NCBI GenBank assembly: GCA_003952965.2
Contig: CM025850.1
Location: 8,482,125 to 8,546,124, forward strand
DNA length: 64,000 bases
DNA from: Morella rubra
Lineage: Eukaryota > Streptophyta > Magnoliopsida > Fagales > Myricaceae
Direction: 5' to 3'
The notes under the pieces: model-generated
Told to the model about the DNA's origin: nothing
Seen by the model: the letters and a program-made list of their open reading frames with translations, nothing else
Databases searched by the model: none
In this document: positions 27,643 to 40,504 of the stretch, one piece after another
How positions within the stretch are numbered: position 1 is the first letter of the stretch
How the letters are laid out: every line of letters starts with the position of its first letter
Translations under genes and position numbers: made by a program

Positions 27643-30600
27643 ATGGCTTCGGCGCCTTTGAGCTATATATATTCACCGAGGTTTAGTGCTAACCGTTGGA
27701 GTGCGAAGCAAGGACCTCTAAGCTCGTCCTCGCGTCCACCGTCCTCTACGTCTTTGTGTTCCTCTTCTTCTTCGTGCTGTTCGTCTTCTTCGTTGAGTCA
27801 TTGTCAGGGATTGAGCTTCTCTTCAGGTAACTTATATATTTTTGCTTCTGCAACTTCTCTCTGGTTGAATTTAAGAAGATTTGAATCGAGAAGTGGAACG
27901 TTCATAGTCATAATCAATGGATATGGAAGAAGGTTTTGAATTTGTCGTATTTGTGTATACGTGAGCCCTGTGAGCTTTTGCATGTTGATAGAGAGCATCA
28001 GAAGGTGTATTCTGTGTCAAATCAATCGATTTTTGACAAGGCGAAATGATTTATGAGATTTTCGTATCACGCTATCTGTGTTATTTGATGTAACATGGCT
28101 TGGAATATCTTACTCTCTGTGATTAAGTCGTATTGGAATTCACTTTGTAAGTAGATTGTTGTACACTTTCTCTGCCGGAATGCTTGACTGATGACTAGCA
28201 AAATTTCAGAGGAGTTCGGCGCATTTTTATGGTTCTATTAGGTGCATTATGACCTTTCAGATTTCAGATTCAAACATTATCTTATAGCCGACAAGTACTT
28301 TGGACTTCACCCTGTTGCCATACTTGGAACTTGTCCATTCTGTTTCTGTTTCTGTTACCAATTAGAAAATGAAAATGAAAAAAATAAAAAGAAAACCAAA
28401 GAGGAAGAAGTAGAAGGAAAGAAACATAGCAGAAAGTGTCTAAAATGCCCATCCTGTAGACTTATTCCAGGTGGGACGAAATTACTTTGGCAGCTTCTAT
28501 CGGTCAAGCATTGATCATTGATCACAAGTGAAAACTCTGGGATTAGAACAACAAGGAATATCTCAAGACTATTGAACCAGCAAACAACACAGAATATCGT
28601 TAAACTATTGAACTAGCAAGAATTAGACTATAATTTGGACTAGAGGAGCATTTGATCAAAATTCTGGCATTTAACCGCTCTCTATCAATCATAAATTACT
28701 AATACTTAGAAATGTCATTTATTTCATATAGTTTGTATGACTAAAAGCAAGATGTTAAATCACACACATCATCTTTCTTGTATGTGAATCCCTTGCGTTT
28801 CATATAATGCCATACTTTAATTTGTGCTCCGATTTTCATTGAACTTCAGGGTGTTAGATAAACTTGTGCAGGCACAAATAATAGTTGGAGACAGCAAGGC
28901 TTTAAAGCTCAAGCTATGAGTACTACCACTGAAGTAAATGTTGGATCATCCAGGAACATTGCAAATGGAAAAGATGAACCAGATCATCTACTTGTCTTAG
29001 TTCATGGGTACTTGGCTAGGTAATATTGATCAATCAAAAAATGATATCCAGAGTAGAACTTGAGGAAGTGAAAGCTAAAGGACAGAAGAAAGTAATGAAT
29101 CTGTAACATACGCTATGCTATTTGAGATAGTTGACAGATGAAGATAGACATCCACATGTTTAAGGCTTCATTCTAACTTGTACCCATTAGCATGGATCAA
29201 TTGTCTATGCTCTAAATTGCCTTATCATATCCTTTTTTTTGGCTTTTAATTCCAGCTTTGAACAAGTTTTAGGGCTTCAGTAACTTCCCTTAATCATAAC
29301 CTAGAGATGTCAGCTTTAAGATGCACTAAAGCAAGCGCTTATTCCTCTGCTTTAGAATCAATTCTCTTTTATTAAATTGCTTTGGTAGTGATGATTGTAG
29401 AACTAGTGGTTTGTTCAGATGCCATCATGCTTCTTTTTTAAGTGTCTTTCGTACTATGGAAGCTTTTGTATTTTCTGGTGCTCCAATTGCAGTTTGTACT
29501 TAGAAAGGATTATGCAACTTGATCTCGTTTCAAATTTTTACCATGTGTTTTTTTTTCATCTCTTTGCACTGTTGGATGTTTACATAATTCCCTTGTATGT
29601 CTTCCTGCTGATGTTTTCACAATTATGTTTCCTTCAGCCTTTTATCTCTAGAGGTGTCGAGTTGACTGATTTCTGATTTCTGATTTCTGCAGCGCAAGTG
29701 ACTGGATATATGTAGAAGCAGAGTTAAAAAAGCGCCTTGGAAAAAAATTCTTAATTTATGGTATGTCATCTTTTTTTTTTTGTGCGGGGGAAGGGGGGGG
29801 GGCTTTTCTCCTCCATTTGCAGATTATGAGTTAAGAGAAGGGTTGGGCCTCCTTCTTCCTCTCCACTCCACTCAGAAAAGTCTTAGTTGAGTTGAATTTG
29901 GTAGAACTAAGTGGTCCCTTGGCTCTTCCTTTGCACACTGTTGTTTTTTCAATAGGACGAACATCAGATGCTAAAATGGAGGCAGTATCAGTGTTCTTAT
30001 AAGATTTTCCATTTCAAGAACTCAAGGGTAATTTTTTTCTTGTGTGTGCAGCAAGTTCATCAAACGCTTATACAAAAACCTTTGCTGGAATTGATGGAGC
30101 TGGGAAGAGGTTAGCAGATGAAGTGAGCATTCAAACCTAGGCAAAAAGATGTTAACTCTTTACATCCATCTGTAATAGATGTAGCACGCACCTTTATAAA
30201 TGACTTAATGTTGTTGATATAAACAGGTCATGCAAGTTGTGCGAAAGAATGACAGCCTCAAAAAAATCTCATTCTTGGCCCATTCTCTTGGTGGCTTGTT
30301 TGCAAGATATGCTGTCTCTGTTCTTTATACCCCGCATTGCATAAGTAATGGCAAATCTGATGATCCCACCAGTTCCGTGGTGGCAAATTCACAAACAACA
30401 TACTCTTCAAGACGAGGTATGATTGCTGGATTGGAGCCTGTCAATTTTATTACCTTGGCATCTCCACATCTTGGGGTGAGAGGCAAAAAACAGGTTTGTC
30501 CTTGAGGGATAGCTCATTGTGTCTATTTTATCTTTGTTGCAATATCAGAATCACTATACTGTTGCCAATTTGGGCTTTAATAGTCACCCCGTTTCCCCTT

Positions 30601-33600
30601 ATGTTATGGGTTTATCGTATTACACTACAGGGTTTTGTGTGTGTCTCTGTAGATGGAGAACATAACGTTGCACTCTGTTGCTCTTCGTTAGTTTTTCAAA
30701 AGTTTTGGAGTATTTTCAAATTAGATGTCTAGCTGTCAAGTTAATTATGGAAAAATATACGAGTACAAACTTGTAGGAGGATAAACTATTGTGACTATGA
30801 AGCTAAAACTTCAGGGGTTCGTTTTGTCTTATGTGATATTGTCATCTAGGAATATCGAATAAGAATACCTATGGAAAACAAAGGCCAAATCTTTGTGCTG
30901 TTTTCTTGCTTCATTGCTTGACCCCCTTTATTGGATGGTACTTTTCATCCCAAAGTAGTATGTTTATTGTCATTAGCAACTTACTCGAGTGCCCCAGTTC
31001 TTGAACTCATGATTCATCCTTTACTCCATTCTTATAGGGAAGGAGGTTCCATTTGAGTTACTGTGGATTGGCAACCAGTAATGATCAATTGCACCTTAAA
31101 TGCTTTAGTTTGATAATACATGAGTCGAAGAATATGAGATAAAGAATTTAATAAAGACATAATAGTTACCAACTATTAAAAAATTAAAATCTACAGATAA
31201 AAAAATTGATTAAAAGATAGATTATTACTATGAGGAAATAATCGCTGTGAGTTTAACACGAACGTGATGCTAACACATAGCAATAATGAGAAACTATTAA
31301 AGAATCATCATATGTCTCAAAATACATTATGTTGAGACCTGTAGTCTACTTGAACGAAAATGAGTGAAACCAAAAGTTCAGAAATAGCGATAATTTTGTC
31401 TTTCTCCAATTGCAAGCAGCCAATAGTGTTGTGCATCCAGTAATCCCTAACTCTATGAATGTTCACCATTAGTATCAGGACTACTGGCACCTGATGCCAC
31501 ACAGTTCAGTTTCTTTATTGTTTTTCCTATTTTAATCTTCTATTCTTATTATTCAGCTCCCACTCCTCTTTGGGATTTCCATCCTAGAGAAACTGATTCT
31601 ACCGTTAGCTCCTATAATTAGTGGCCGAAGTGGTATTCAGATGTTCCTCAATGATGGCAAACCTAACAAACCACCTCTTCTTTTAAGAATGGCATCTGAT
31701 TGTGAAGATGGAAAATTCATGTAAGTTGAGAAAGGTTTCTTTAGTTGCTAAAGGCACTTTCTTCTCTTCTATGGTAGTTTAATGGTTCTAATCTGTTTGG
31801 CTTTGCAGATCATCCCTTGGCGCTTTTGAACACCGCATTGTTTATGCCAATGTATCTTATGATCGTATCCAACAACGTTTCATTTACTTTTTTTTGTCTT
31901 TTATTTCACTCAGCTGGCTGTGGTAACATTCATATATTTGTTCTCTCGCCATTAGACCTGTATCTTTAACATCATATAGAACTGGTTGGTTGGCGCACAT
32001 CCTCCATAAGAAGGGAGTCAGAACTTTCTAATGTAAGTTTGTGATTTCTTTTCTTGAACTATGTCATGTGCTGATATTTTTTAATTGTTGAATGTTCTGT
32101 TAGTTAAGAAGCAAGTGTTCTGTTATGGAAGATAAAGAAATTCATTGACCGAATAGTGTTGTCTTTTTATCTATCTTTTTTTTTTTTTGGCCTTTCTTAG
32201 TTAAAGATGAAATTTATAGGGTTGTTGCAGTCCTAGACATGCTAAAATTAGTTCTTACGTTCCTTTTACTTGGTTTTTCTTTATTTTGTTTCCCGAAGGA
32301 AGTGTGCATCAGTTTGCTACTAAAAATTAATTTCCATCATGTTTTGGCTGAGTCTGATAGGATCTCCTAGGGTGTAAACACATTACAAGACATTAAGAGC
32401 CAGTTAAACAACGTTTGTTCTATTTGCTAAGTGCGGAGCAACTATGTAATTGAGGGAGTTGATGGTAAGGAGTAGACTTGGACAAAACACAAAATAGATG
32501 GTGCGGAGCTACTATGTAATTGTGGGAGTTGATGGTAAGAAGACTATATCGTATTGCACTCTTTGGCTTTCGCAACCTAGCCAAGCGATATGTGTAGTAG
32601 CTGCTTTATTGGTACAGAAATATATAAGATAGCTTGGAGTTGATGAATGGGTTTTCTGCAGCCTTGGTGCAACTTAAAAATTGTAGCCATAACCTCTTGA
32701 ACCGAATCTCACCTTGCATGCACGGGAGATATTTTGTTGTTAAAGGTAGTGAAGTGCTTGCCCATGGGAGATTTGGGTAAGAACAGGACATGGCTTTGCA
32801 GTAAGGAGAACTCTTGTATTGATCTGAAATGTGCATCAGTGCATGCAAAGCAATATTCATATGATGGCATATGAACTTCATAGCATGAGTCATATCCTCA
32901 AGCAAATTCCTCTGAGATAGTTACTTAAGAAACAGAGGGAATTGAAATGGCGGGCAGGACTGCAGGAGGGTGTAGGTTATGCTCCTAATGATCTTATAGA
33001 TTACTTATAGTCAGTTACTGGGGTACCTTGATTCTTTCTACTTTATTGTTCTGATAAAAAAGACATTTCGAATCTTGTTTGGCATGATGAGTTGGTAAAA
33101 TGTTTAGTTGCCTGTGTGGTTACCGTGCTAAAGAAACCAGTAGCTGATTTATTTATTTTGGTGATGGAAATATTGGAAATATAAACTATAAATCAAGAGT
33201 CTGACGGTCTGCTTATGTATCATCCTGACTTCTCCTACTCAATTGAAAGCCCCCTCGCCAATCTTTGGATGGTTACAAGCATGTTGTCAGTGTTGAGTAT
33301 TGTCCCCCAGTTGCCTCCGATGGCCCCCATTTTCCACCAGAAGCGGCCAAAGCTAAGAAAGCGGCACAAAATGCACCCAGCGCTCAAAATACGTTGGAAT
33401 ATCATGAAATAATGGAAGGTAACAATTTTTTTTTTGGTTTTCTAGGCAATGGAAGCTAACATTGATTTGCAAGAAACGGGACAATTCCTTAAACGAGATT
33501 CCTACTGTCGCATGACGAGAAATAATTACAGCTTTTTGCTTGTTGACAGAGGAAATGATACGTGGATTACAGCAACTAGGATGGAAGAAGGTCGATGTCA

Positions 33601-33939
33601 GCTTTCATTCTCTATTCTGGCCCTTCTTCGCCCACAACAACATTCATGTAGGGACCCTACCCAACTTTTCATTTGGAGATGCTTGCTCCTCAGTTTGAGT
33701 CTTTAATCTGATTGGTGCCTCGAATTCAGGTGAAAATTGAGTGGCTACACAATGCTGGTGCTGGAGTGGTGGCTCATGTTGCAGACTTAAAACAAGAATC
33801 TTCCTCTTCCTCTTCCATTCATTGCTTCCAGCCTGTAGCAATGTATGCCTGCGGTGTAGAAACCACCCCACCCCCCAAAACAAAACAAAACAAAAAGCAA
33901 AAAAAAAAATTCATTGTTGGTTATTTTGTCGTCTGCTAA
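27643..33939 (+). CDS. DUF676-type putative serine esterase/lipase (alpha/beta-hydrolase)
   Basis: Eleven exons: 27643-27826, 28872-29019, 29693-29760, 30052-30122, 30227-30493, 31557-31720, 31809-31864, 31980-32032, 33250-33418, 33550-33647, 33730-33939. They sum to 1488 nt, 495 residues, all phases consistent. Residues 1-61 are Ser-rich (a run of Ser and Cys) and may be a plastid transit peptide; Met77 is an alternative start. The hydrolase core starts LLVLVHGYLASASDW (oxyanion HGY, 106-108). The nucleophile elbow is AHSLGG with Ser177, followed by the conserved NFITLASPHLGVRG. C-terminal blocks SLDGYKHVVSVEYCPP and LQQLGWKKVDVSFHS match the plant DUF676 family. The last exon ends in an unusual Lys/Gln-rich tail encoded by A-rich simple sequence, so the true 3' end could differ. 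The substrate is unknown; acyl-ester hydrolysis is inferred from the family. Confidence 0.87.
32431..32540. repeat. 70-bp period partial tandem duplication in esterase intron 8
   Basis: GTGCGGAGC(A/T)ACTATGTAATTG...GGGAGTTGATGGTAAG occurs at 32431 and again at 32501, about 42 bp each with few differences. Confidence 0.85.
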
Positions 33940-34644
33940 GAATACCGAAGCTGAAACTTGTGGAAGAATCTCATAATTCATTGAATAAAGAAGTACTTCC
34001 ATTGGTCATCGACTCTATGGAGTGCCAATACTGTGGTATTATGCAATATCAAAGCCAAATTTCCTTTTCCTTCTGGTTGTGTGGAATTATGTAGGTGTCA
34101 TCTTTTGTCTTTATGCAATGTTTTTTTCTTCTTCTATTTTTCGTTTTCATTCTGGCCTTGGAAATTGTTGAAGGATATTGCAACCCATTCTGTATGGTGA
34201 TAGCTACTGAAACTTATGTTAATATAGAGAGAAATGTAAAGTCAAGTGCAATCCGCCCACTGAATATGGAGAAGCACGCAGTTTCATGCTTCCAAACCTT
34301 CCTCTTTCTTTCTTTTTTATATATTTTTTCTCAGTTGTGTTCTTTAAATACATGAATTTTAATTTTTATTTAAAGGATAATACGGTATGCGCACTTTCTT
34401 CTCTCACGTAATCATGGAGGATATTCTTATTAGTTGTTTTCCTAGCTTGACATGTTTCTCCTTTCCTTACTTAATGTTGATGCGGGATAATCGTAGTTCA
34501 ATACTGGTGACGTTAATCAATTGGACTTGGGATCGGGTGGACTTTTCCAGGCCTGAAAAACATATGGCGAGGAATATTTTTCCAATCAATCACCTATAGA
34601 TCACAACTCTTTCAAATGAAATTAAAACTTGAATAACAATTTTT

Positions 34645-34727
<83 letters not shown>

Positions 34728-35463
34728 TTGATCGAATCCGGTCCTTCGAATCACAGGACTAGAATGTTATATATAAAAATGGTTGGATATTTGAAATAAA
34801 TAAAAATATTCGCTGAATAAATAGTTTAAAATTTGTTTAGGCCAAAAGAAAGGTTGTCTTAATATTATATTACGTTTGATTATTTATTTTCGTTTGATTA
34901 TCATAGATAGAAAGAGTTCCAAACCTTTCGCATTCGGGTTTTATTCGTGATCCGATTTCACCGTTCTGTACCACCCGTTCAAATATATCTCTTACGGAAA
35001 CACAGTTCACTAGTTCAGGCATTCTCTTCTTTCTGGGTCAGGCTCCGAGTCCGGACCACAGACCGGTTGGTCCAAGCCTTTTTTTTAAACAGAGGAAGAA
35101 AACGCAAAGAGAAGGGATAAACCTCAGAATAGTTGAGAACCCGATAAGTAAAGAGGCCTTTTAAATTTTGACAGCCTTAAAAAAAAAAAAAAAAAAAAAG
35201 GACCTTGGGGCTTTGAGCTTCAATTCCACCAACAATTCTGATCCTATCTTCCATCATTTCTCTGCTCGCTAACCACACTCGCGAGTTAAGGAGTCCTAAT
35301 CGCGCGTGGGAAATCAACTTCCAATCTCTCCCCTCGCACTGGTTTTAACAAGATTTTTTAGTCCCCGGCCCCTCCAACTAAACCAAACCACCCACCCTGC
35401 TCTGCCGAGACTTTTAGACGGAGAGAGAGAGAGAGAGAGAACGAGAGCGAGCAGAGATCGGCT
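33940..35463. other. Intergenic region between serine esterase and 14-3-3
   Basis: Esterase 3' flank, then a compound microsatellite (34647-34719), an A21 tract (35179-35199) and the 14-3-3 promoter and leader with a (GA)n run at 35421-35440 close to the start codon. No other gene seen. Confidence 0.5.
34647..34719. repeat. Compound microsatellite (CT)20(TA)~16
   Basis: Uninterrupted CT units from 34647 to 34686 run directly into TA units up to about 34719. Confidence 0.95.
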
Positions 35464-38400
35464 ATGGCGTTTGCCAAGGAAAGAGAGAACTTTGTCTACA
35501 TAGCTAAGCTTGCCGAACAAGCTGAGCGCTACGAAGGTACGTTTTCTCGCTCTGTTTCTTTCTGGGAGAGCTGGCTCTCTTTTCTTTGTATTTTCTGTTT
35601 GTTAAACCATAATAACCTGTTTGGGTGCCGAGCAAATCCGAGTGAAAACCGGAAAAGGTGACATGATTCTGGGAAAGAATCTATTTCTTGACTCTTAGCT
35701 CACTGGAAATGAAGAGGATCTTGATTCTTGACTCAACCGAGTAGAATACTTTGATCAAAATGCGTTTGTTTTACTGAAAAAGCTGAGAAAATGTCTGGTT
35801 CCTTGCCTTTGGTTTTCTTTTCCCCTGTATCTTCTCAGCTGCGCTTTTTCACTGTAGTCCTTTCCAACTTCGCAGAAATGGTGGACGCCATGAAGAAAGT
35901 GGCAAATCTTGACGTCGAGCTGAGCGTCGAAGAGCGGAACCTACTCTCCGTCGGGTACAAGAACGTGGTCGGAGCTCGCAGAGCCTCGTGGAGGATCCTA
36001 TCGTCGAGAGCAGAAGGAGGAAGCCAAAGGGAACGATCAGAACGTGAAGCGGATCAAGGAGTACAGGCATAAGGTCGAGTCTGAGCTCTCCACCATTTGC
36101 AGCGACATCATGAGCGTCATCGACGAGCATCTCATCCCTGCGTGCTCGGCCGGAGAGTCCACCGTGTTTTCTACAAAATGTCAGTGATTTCTCTTTTGTG
36201 GTGTGATTTGGGGATTTTGGTTATTTGATTTCGCCCGACTTAGGGTTTTAACGGATTTCGTTTTTTTTGGGGGGGGGGCTTTGCGTGGCTGCAGGAAAGG
36301 GGATTATTACCGTTATTTGGCGGAGTTCAAGTTTGGAGATGACAGGAAAGAGGCTGCTGATCAGTCGATGAAAGCTTATCAGGTATCGATGCTCTTGGTT
36401 AGGCTTTGTGCTCTGTTTGTTGGACTATTTTTTTTTTAAGGAGGACAAATTAGGAATCCTACCCAGGTTATAGAAGACCTTTTATATTCTAGATTTTTTT
36501 TTGTTTAATCTTCATTTGGTTATCTGTAACCAAATGGGTAATGAAAGGTTTTTTTGTTCATGGCAGAGATTATTTATTCTGCGCTAAATTTTTGGGTTGA
36601 GATGGCAACTGATCCATTGTACTTATAATGATTTTGAAGATAATTCGTATGATTTGTTCTGGATCATTGGTTATGCAAAGTGTTTGTGGTAAACTGTGTA
36701 GTTTATTGTGCATCCGTTTGAAGCTATCTGTTTTGACTGAAGTGATCACCTAGTTTCTTGAATCTTTTCTCCACTTAATCTCCAATGACCTTTCATCTAC
36801 TTTTCAAAGGATATGTTGGTTTTGACCCATGCCCATTTTTATATACTCTGCGGACAATGAAAAAGAAAGAGAGTCTTGTAATGTTCTTCTGGTTTAGGGA
36901 CGTAAATTCTTGGCTCCCTGCCAATGCTGAAATTGTTTGCCAGCTCTTTTTTTACTTGTTGGTGCAATCTGTTCACCTATTGTGTAATTCTGTTTTCAGA
37001 CGGCTTCTACTACTGCTGAGGCTGAATTAGCTCCTACACATCCCATCAGACTGGGTTTGGCCTTGAACTACTCTGTCTTTTATTATGAGATTGTGAACTC
37101 TCCTGAAAGGTGCATATATGATATCCTTTCTTTCTTTGATGATTTATTATCAAATTTGTTGTTAATGTAGAGAATTACTTGCTTGTACCTTTTACATTGT
37201 AATCTATGTCCAGGGCCTGCTCCCTGGCAAAGCAAGCTTTTGATGAAGCTATCTCGGAGTTGGATAGTTTGAGCGAGGAATCTTACAAAGACAGCACATT
37301 AATCATGCAGCTGCTGAGGGACAACCTCACACTGTGGACTTCTGACATCCCTGAAAATGAAGGTAACTAACAGATTTTTGTGAGAATAATTGATGTTACC
37401 TAGACTTTTACCCTTGATTATTTGAGTGACTGCTATCCAATTACATCCTTTATTGTCATCTTGCAAAAGTAAATCTTTCATGTTTGTTGTATTGACAAAG
37501 AGGGTGGGATGATCTCGTAAAAGGGAACAAAGACAGTGGGATTCTTTCTTTCTTTTCTGCGAGTTCAGCTCTTGTCTTGTTATGTTACACAACTGCCATC
37601 CATTTTCCTCTTGTTTAAATATGTTTGAGTTGGAGGGGCATTTGTTGCACTCATGTCTAGAGGTAAGATAGTATAGGTCATTATAATAGTTCGATGTTAA
37701 GTTAGAACGTTATCTAGGGAAATTGTGAGGTCTCTGACTCAGAATAAGAGATATCAACAAGGGTCTTTAGCAGAACTTCTGAAAATAGGTGCTGTTCAGT
37801 TATCCTCATATGCTGAACTATGTTCTCATCTAGATGGCGAGTAATCAAGAAGAGGTGTTTCAAACTAAAGCAATGATCTGATTATTGATGAGAGAGTGAC
37901 CTGGGTTGTGGGGCAGGGGATGTCAGTTTTACAGGTCATTAAACGCAACATTATTTAGGTTCATTTTAGAGCAGATAGAGGTGGGTCTTTTGGTCTCAAC
38001 TGGCGTGTGACACGTGCATATGTGGTGATATTGACATCACCCAATTTGTAACTAGGTACATGAACTTTGCGTATTATAGTGTGTCATTTAATTTTTTTTG
38101 TTTGTGTTTATTGCTTTTCAGTTTTCCCAGCTTCTTGAGTCAATTTTAGGGAGTCCACCTAGCTACTGGATGCGTATCTGTTGTTATAAAATTAATATTT
38201 CTAGAGACTACTTTTTTTGATAAGTATATTTCTAGAACTACTTGTAAATTGGGTTTGGGATTATGCATAATGAGCTAACCTATTCTTCTTCTAATAGCAC
38301 GAGAAAAAGGGTACATTTCAAAATGAGTAATTGGACCAGAAGTCCATTGGGGGCAGGTGGTCAATTATACTGACAGAATTGGTTTTGGGGTACATGGAGA

Positions 38401-38896
38401 ATTTAGAGACTGCTCTAGTGGCTTGCCTTTACACTATAACTATCTCAAAATGATGCGATAGATACCCGAAATTCAGAACTATTCATCATGACAAATGAGT
38501 GTTGGTTTGGAGAAAAATTGGATACTTAGATGAATAACCCCAGAAGTTTATCGAGATCTTTTGGAACTTTGGTTTTTAATTGGTTTTTCCCTTGCATATT
38601 GTTCTCTCCTGTAATCTATCATGTTTCTTCTCCTGTAAGGTTCTTTCATTGGCCTGATAATCTCCACAATCACGTCTCTTTCGTTGGCCCTATAGTCCAT
38701 TTTTCTCTTTTGGGTGAGTTATAATTTCTGTCCTATTTTTGTTTTGCAGCTGAAGAAGTCCAGAAGGACGGTGCTGCGAAAGCTGTTGGAGGTGAAGATG
38801 CAGAGGTGGGTTATTTGCTTATTTAGGAACCATAACGTTATGTGTTTTTGAGTTGTTTGAGCTTTATTCTTTTATCAATTTATTTTTTGGCAGTGA
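35464..38896 (+). CDS. 14-3-3 protein (epsilon-like group); exon 2 carries two small deletions
   Basis: Phosphoserine/threonine-binding adaptor that acts as a dimer in cytosol and nucleus. Seven exons: 35464-35536, 35876-36179, 36295-36382, 37000-37109, 37214-37362, 38750-38805 and 38894-38896 (stop codon only). Recognised blocks: [36 protein letters not shown] (14-3-3 signature 1), [38 protein letters not shown], and [18 protein letters not shown] (signature 2). Expected length about 255-260 residues. In exon 2 the family sequence SSIEQKEEAK appears as TCG TCG A GAG CAG AAG, two bases short near 36007. STVFFYKM appears with TTTT instead of five pyrimidines near 36170, one base short. Together they remove three bases, so downstream exons are back in phase, but the interval between them is shifted and the literal frame ends at TAA 36070-36072. 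If exon 6 is not spliced, the stop comes after GYLLI. Confidence 0.92.
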
Positions 38897-39763
38897 AGTG
38901 AAGCTACTATGCACGGAGACATTCAATGCCTGCAGAGAAAAGTCTTGGGTGCCTTGTGTTCTTTCTCTCTCTTCTCTCTATCTATCGGAGAAATTCAAGT
39001 TGTCATTTGTTCTTGTGTGGACTGTATCTTTGAGATTGTAGTAGTTTGTCTTTGGATTGTCAGCCCATTTGCAACCTGTGAGAAATCAACTTTCCCGTGC
39101 TGTTGACTTAAATCTGAAGGTATTCAGAGCTTTCTTTAGGAGGCCTTTTCTTCATATACTTGTGTTGACAGTGGGACGCCAGTTGGACGGAGTGGCATTT
39201 ACTATATCCCTGTTCCTGACAGATTTACTTGCGCTGCTTGCAAGTTTTATAATAATTCTTGCCTTGACGCACTGTTGTAGCTTAGCTCTATTTTTTGGGC
39301 TTTCTTTGTATGCTAATCTGATGCACGGACAGAGAAGGATTATAAAGATCAATACGGAATGGATACCCATATTAACAATTTTCTACTACATAATTATTTC
39401 TTTGGGAAACATGAAATATCATATTACCTGAAAATGATTGTATTTCTAACGAAAACCAAGAGGGCGATTAGACTTTTGAGTAAGCTTAAAAAATAAAACT
39501 ATTTTAGAAAATGGGGAAACTCAGTATTCAAGACAAAGAGGGATTTCAGGAACAAGAGAGCGAGTCAAATTGTCTCTTTCCAACCACATAAAAACAAGGC
39601 AAAAGTCACAACCGCAGAAAAATAACAACCAACAAGGAGGCCTCAACAAATCCCTCCAAATCTAACTGCATCCTTTCCCTTTATAAAAGAGAGCCCTTTT
39701 GGCTTTTACCTAGTCCTCTGAATCAAAATCTCTATGAAAAATATAGAAAAACAAGCAGGAACA
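38897..39763. other. 14-3-3 3' flank and Ole e 1-like promoter
   Basis: The probable 14-3-3 3' UTR occupies the first few hundred bases. The rest is the upstream region of the pollen-type gene with a TATA box at 39682-39688. No further coding sequence seen. Confidence 0.5.
39682..39688 (+). promoter_or_regulatory. TATA box of the Ole e 1-like gene
   Basis: TATAAAA 82 bases before the chosen ATG; the leader would be about 50 bases. Confidence 0.65.
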
Positions 39764-40504
39764 ATGGCAAAGTCTGTCGTCATCCTGGCCTCTGCCCTTT
39801 GCTTCTTCTCCCTCCTCGGTTTCGCTTTCTGCGATGACACCCGCTTGTTCGTGGAGGGCAGTGTTTACTGCGACACCTGCCGCACCCAATTTGTAACGAA
39901 GATCAGCGTGTTCATGCAAGGTACAAATTAGAATGCGATGATAATTTTTCCAAAAGGTCATTAGTATTAATTTCAAGTAACATTTTCGTTAATGGGTACA
40001 AAATATTTCCTGATGCATGTCCCGTTAACAAAATCGCAAATGTGAGATTTTGTAGCAAATCAATTATTCGATAAAAAGCTGGGGGGGAAATAAATTAGAA
40101 GAACTCAGTCCATAGTGCTAGTATCCTTAAGGCAGAAACTGTGTTGGTTTGGTGCAGGTGCAACGGTGCGCTTGGAGTGCAGGGACCGTGAAGGCGGTCA
40201 CATAACTTACAGCAGTGAGGCTACGACTGATGCAAACGGAGCCTACCGCATTGTAGTGGACGGAGACCGCGAGGAGGAAGTTTGCGAAGTTGGGCTCCTG
40301 AAGAGCAGCGACCCCGACTGCAACGAGCTCAGCAAGGATCCTTTCAACAAGAAGGGTGCTAGGGTTAGCCTCACAAAGAACAATGGCATGTCCAACCCAG
40401 TACGCCTCGCCAATCCGCTTGGCTTCCTGAAGAAGCAACCCGTTTCTGATGAGTGCGCTGGTGTCCTCAGAGAGCTCGGGATGTCCGCCTCCGACATTGT
40501 ATGA
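39764..40504 (+). CDS. Pollen Ole e 1 / LAT52-type secreted protein
   Basis: Two exons, 39764-39920 and 40158-40504, 167 residues. A hydrophobic signal peptide covers about residues 1-23 (VVILASALCFFSLLGFAFC). The Ole e 1 hallmark VEGSVYCDTCRTQF follows (Cys36, Cys39), then LECRDREGG, TDANGAYRI, VCEVGLLKSSDPDC and the C-terminal DECAGVLRELGMSASDIV, giving the six-cysteine pattern of the family. LAT52-class members are secreted pollen proteins needed for hydration and tube growth, and some are allergens; expression here is inferred. An in-frame ATG at 39734 would add ten residues before the signal peptide; the downstream ATG is preferred because it leaves a normal signal sequence. AATAAA at 40547-40552 may be the poly(A) signal. 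Confidence 0.93.
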
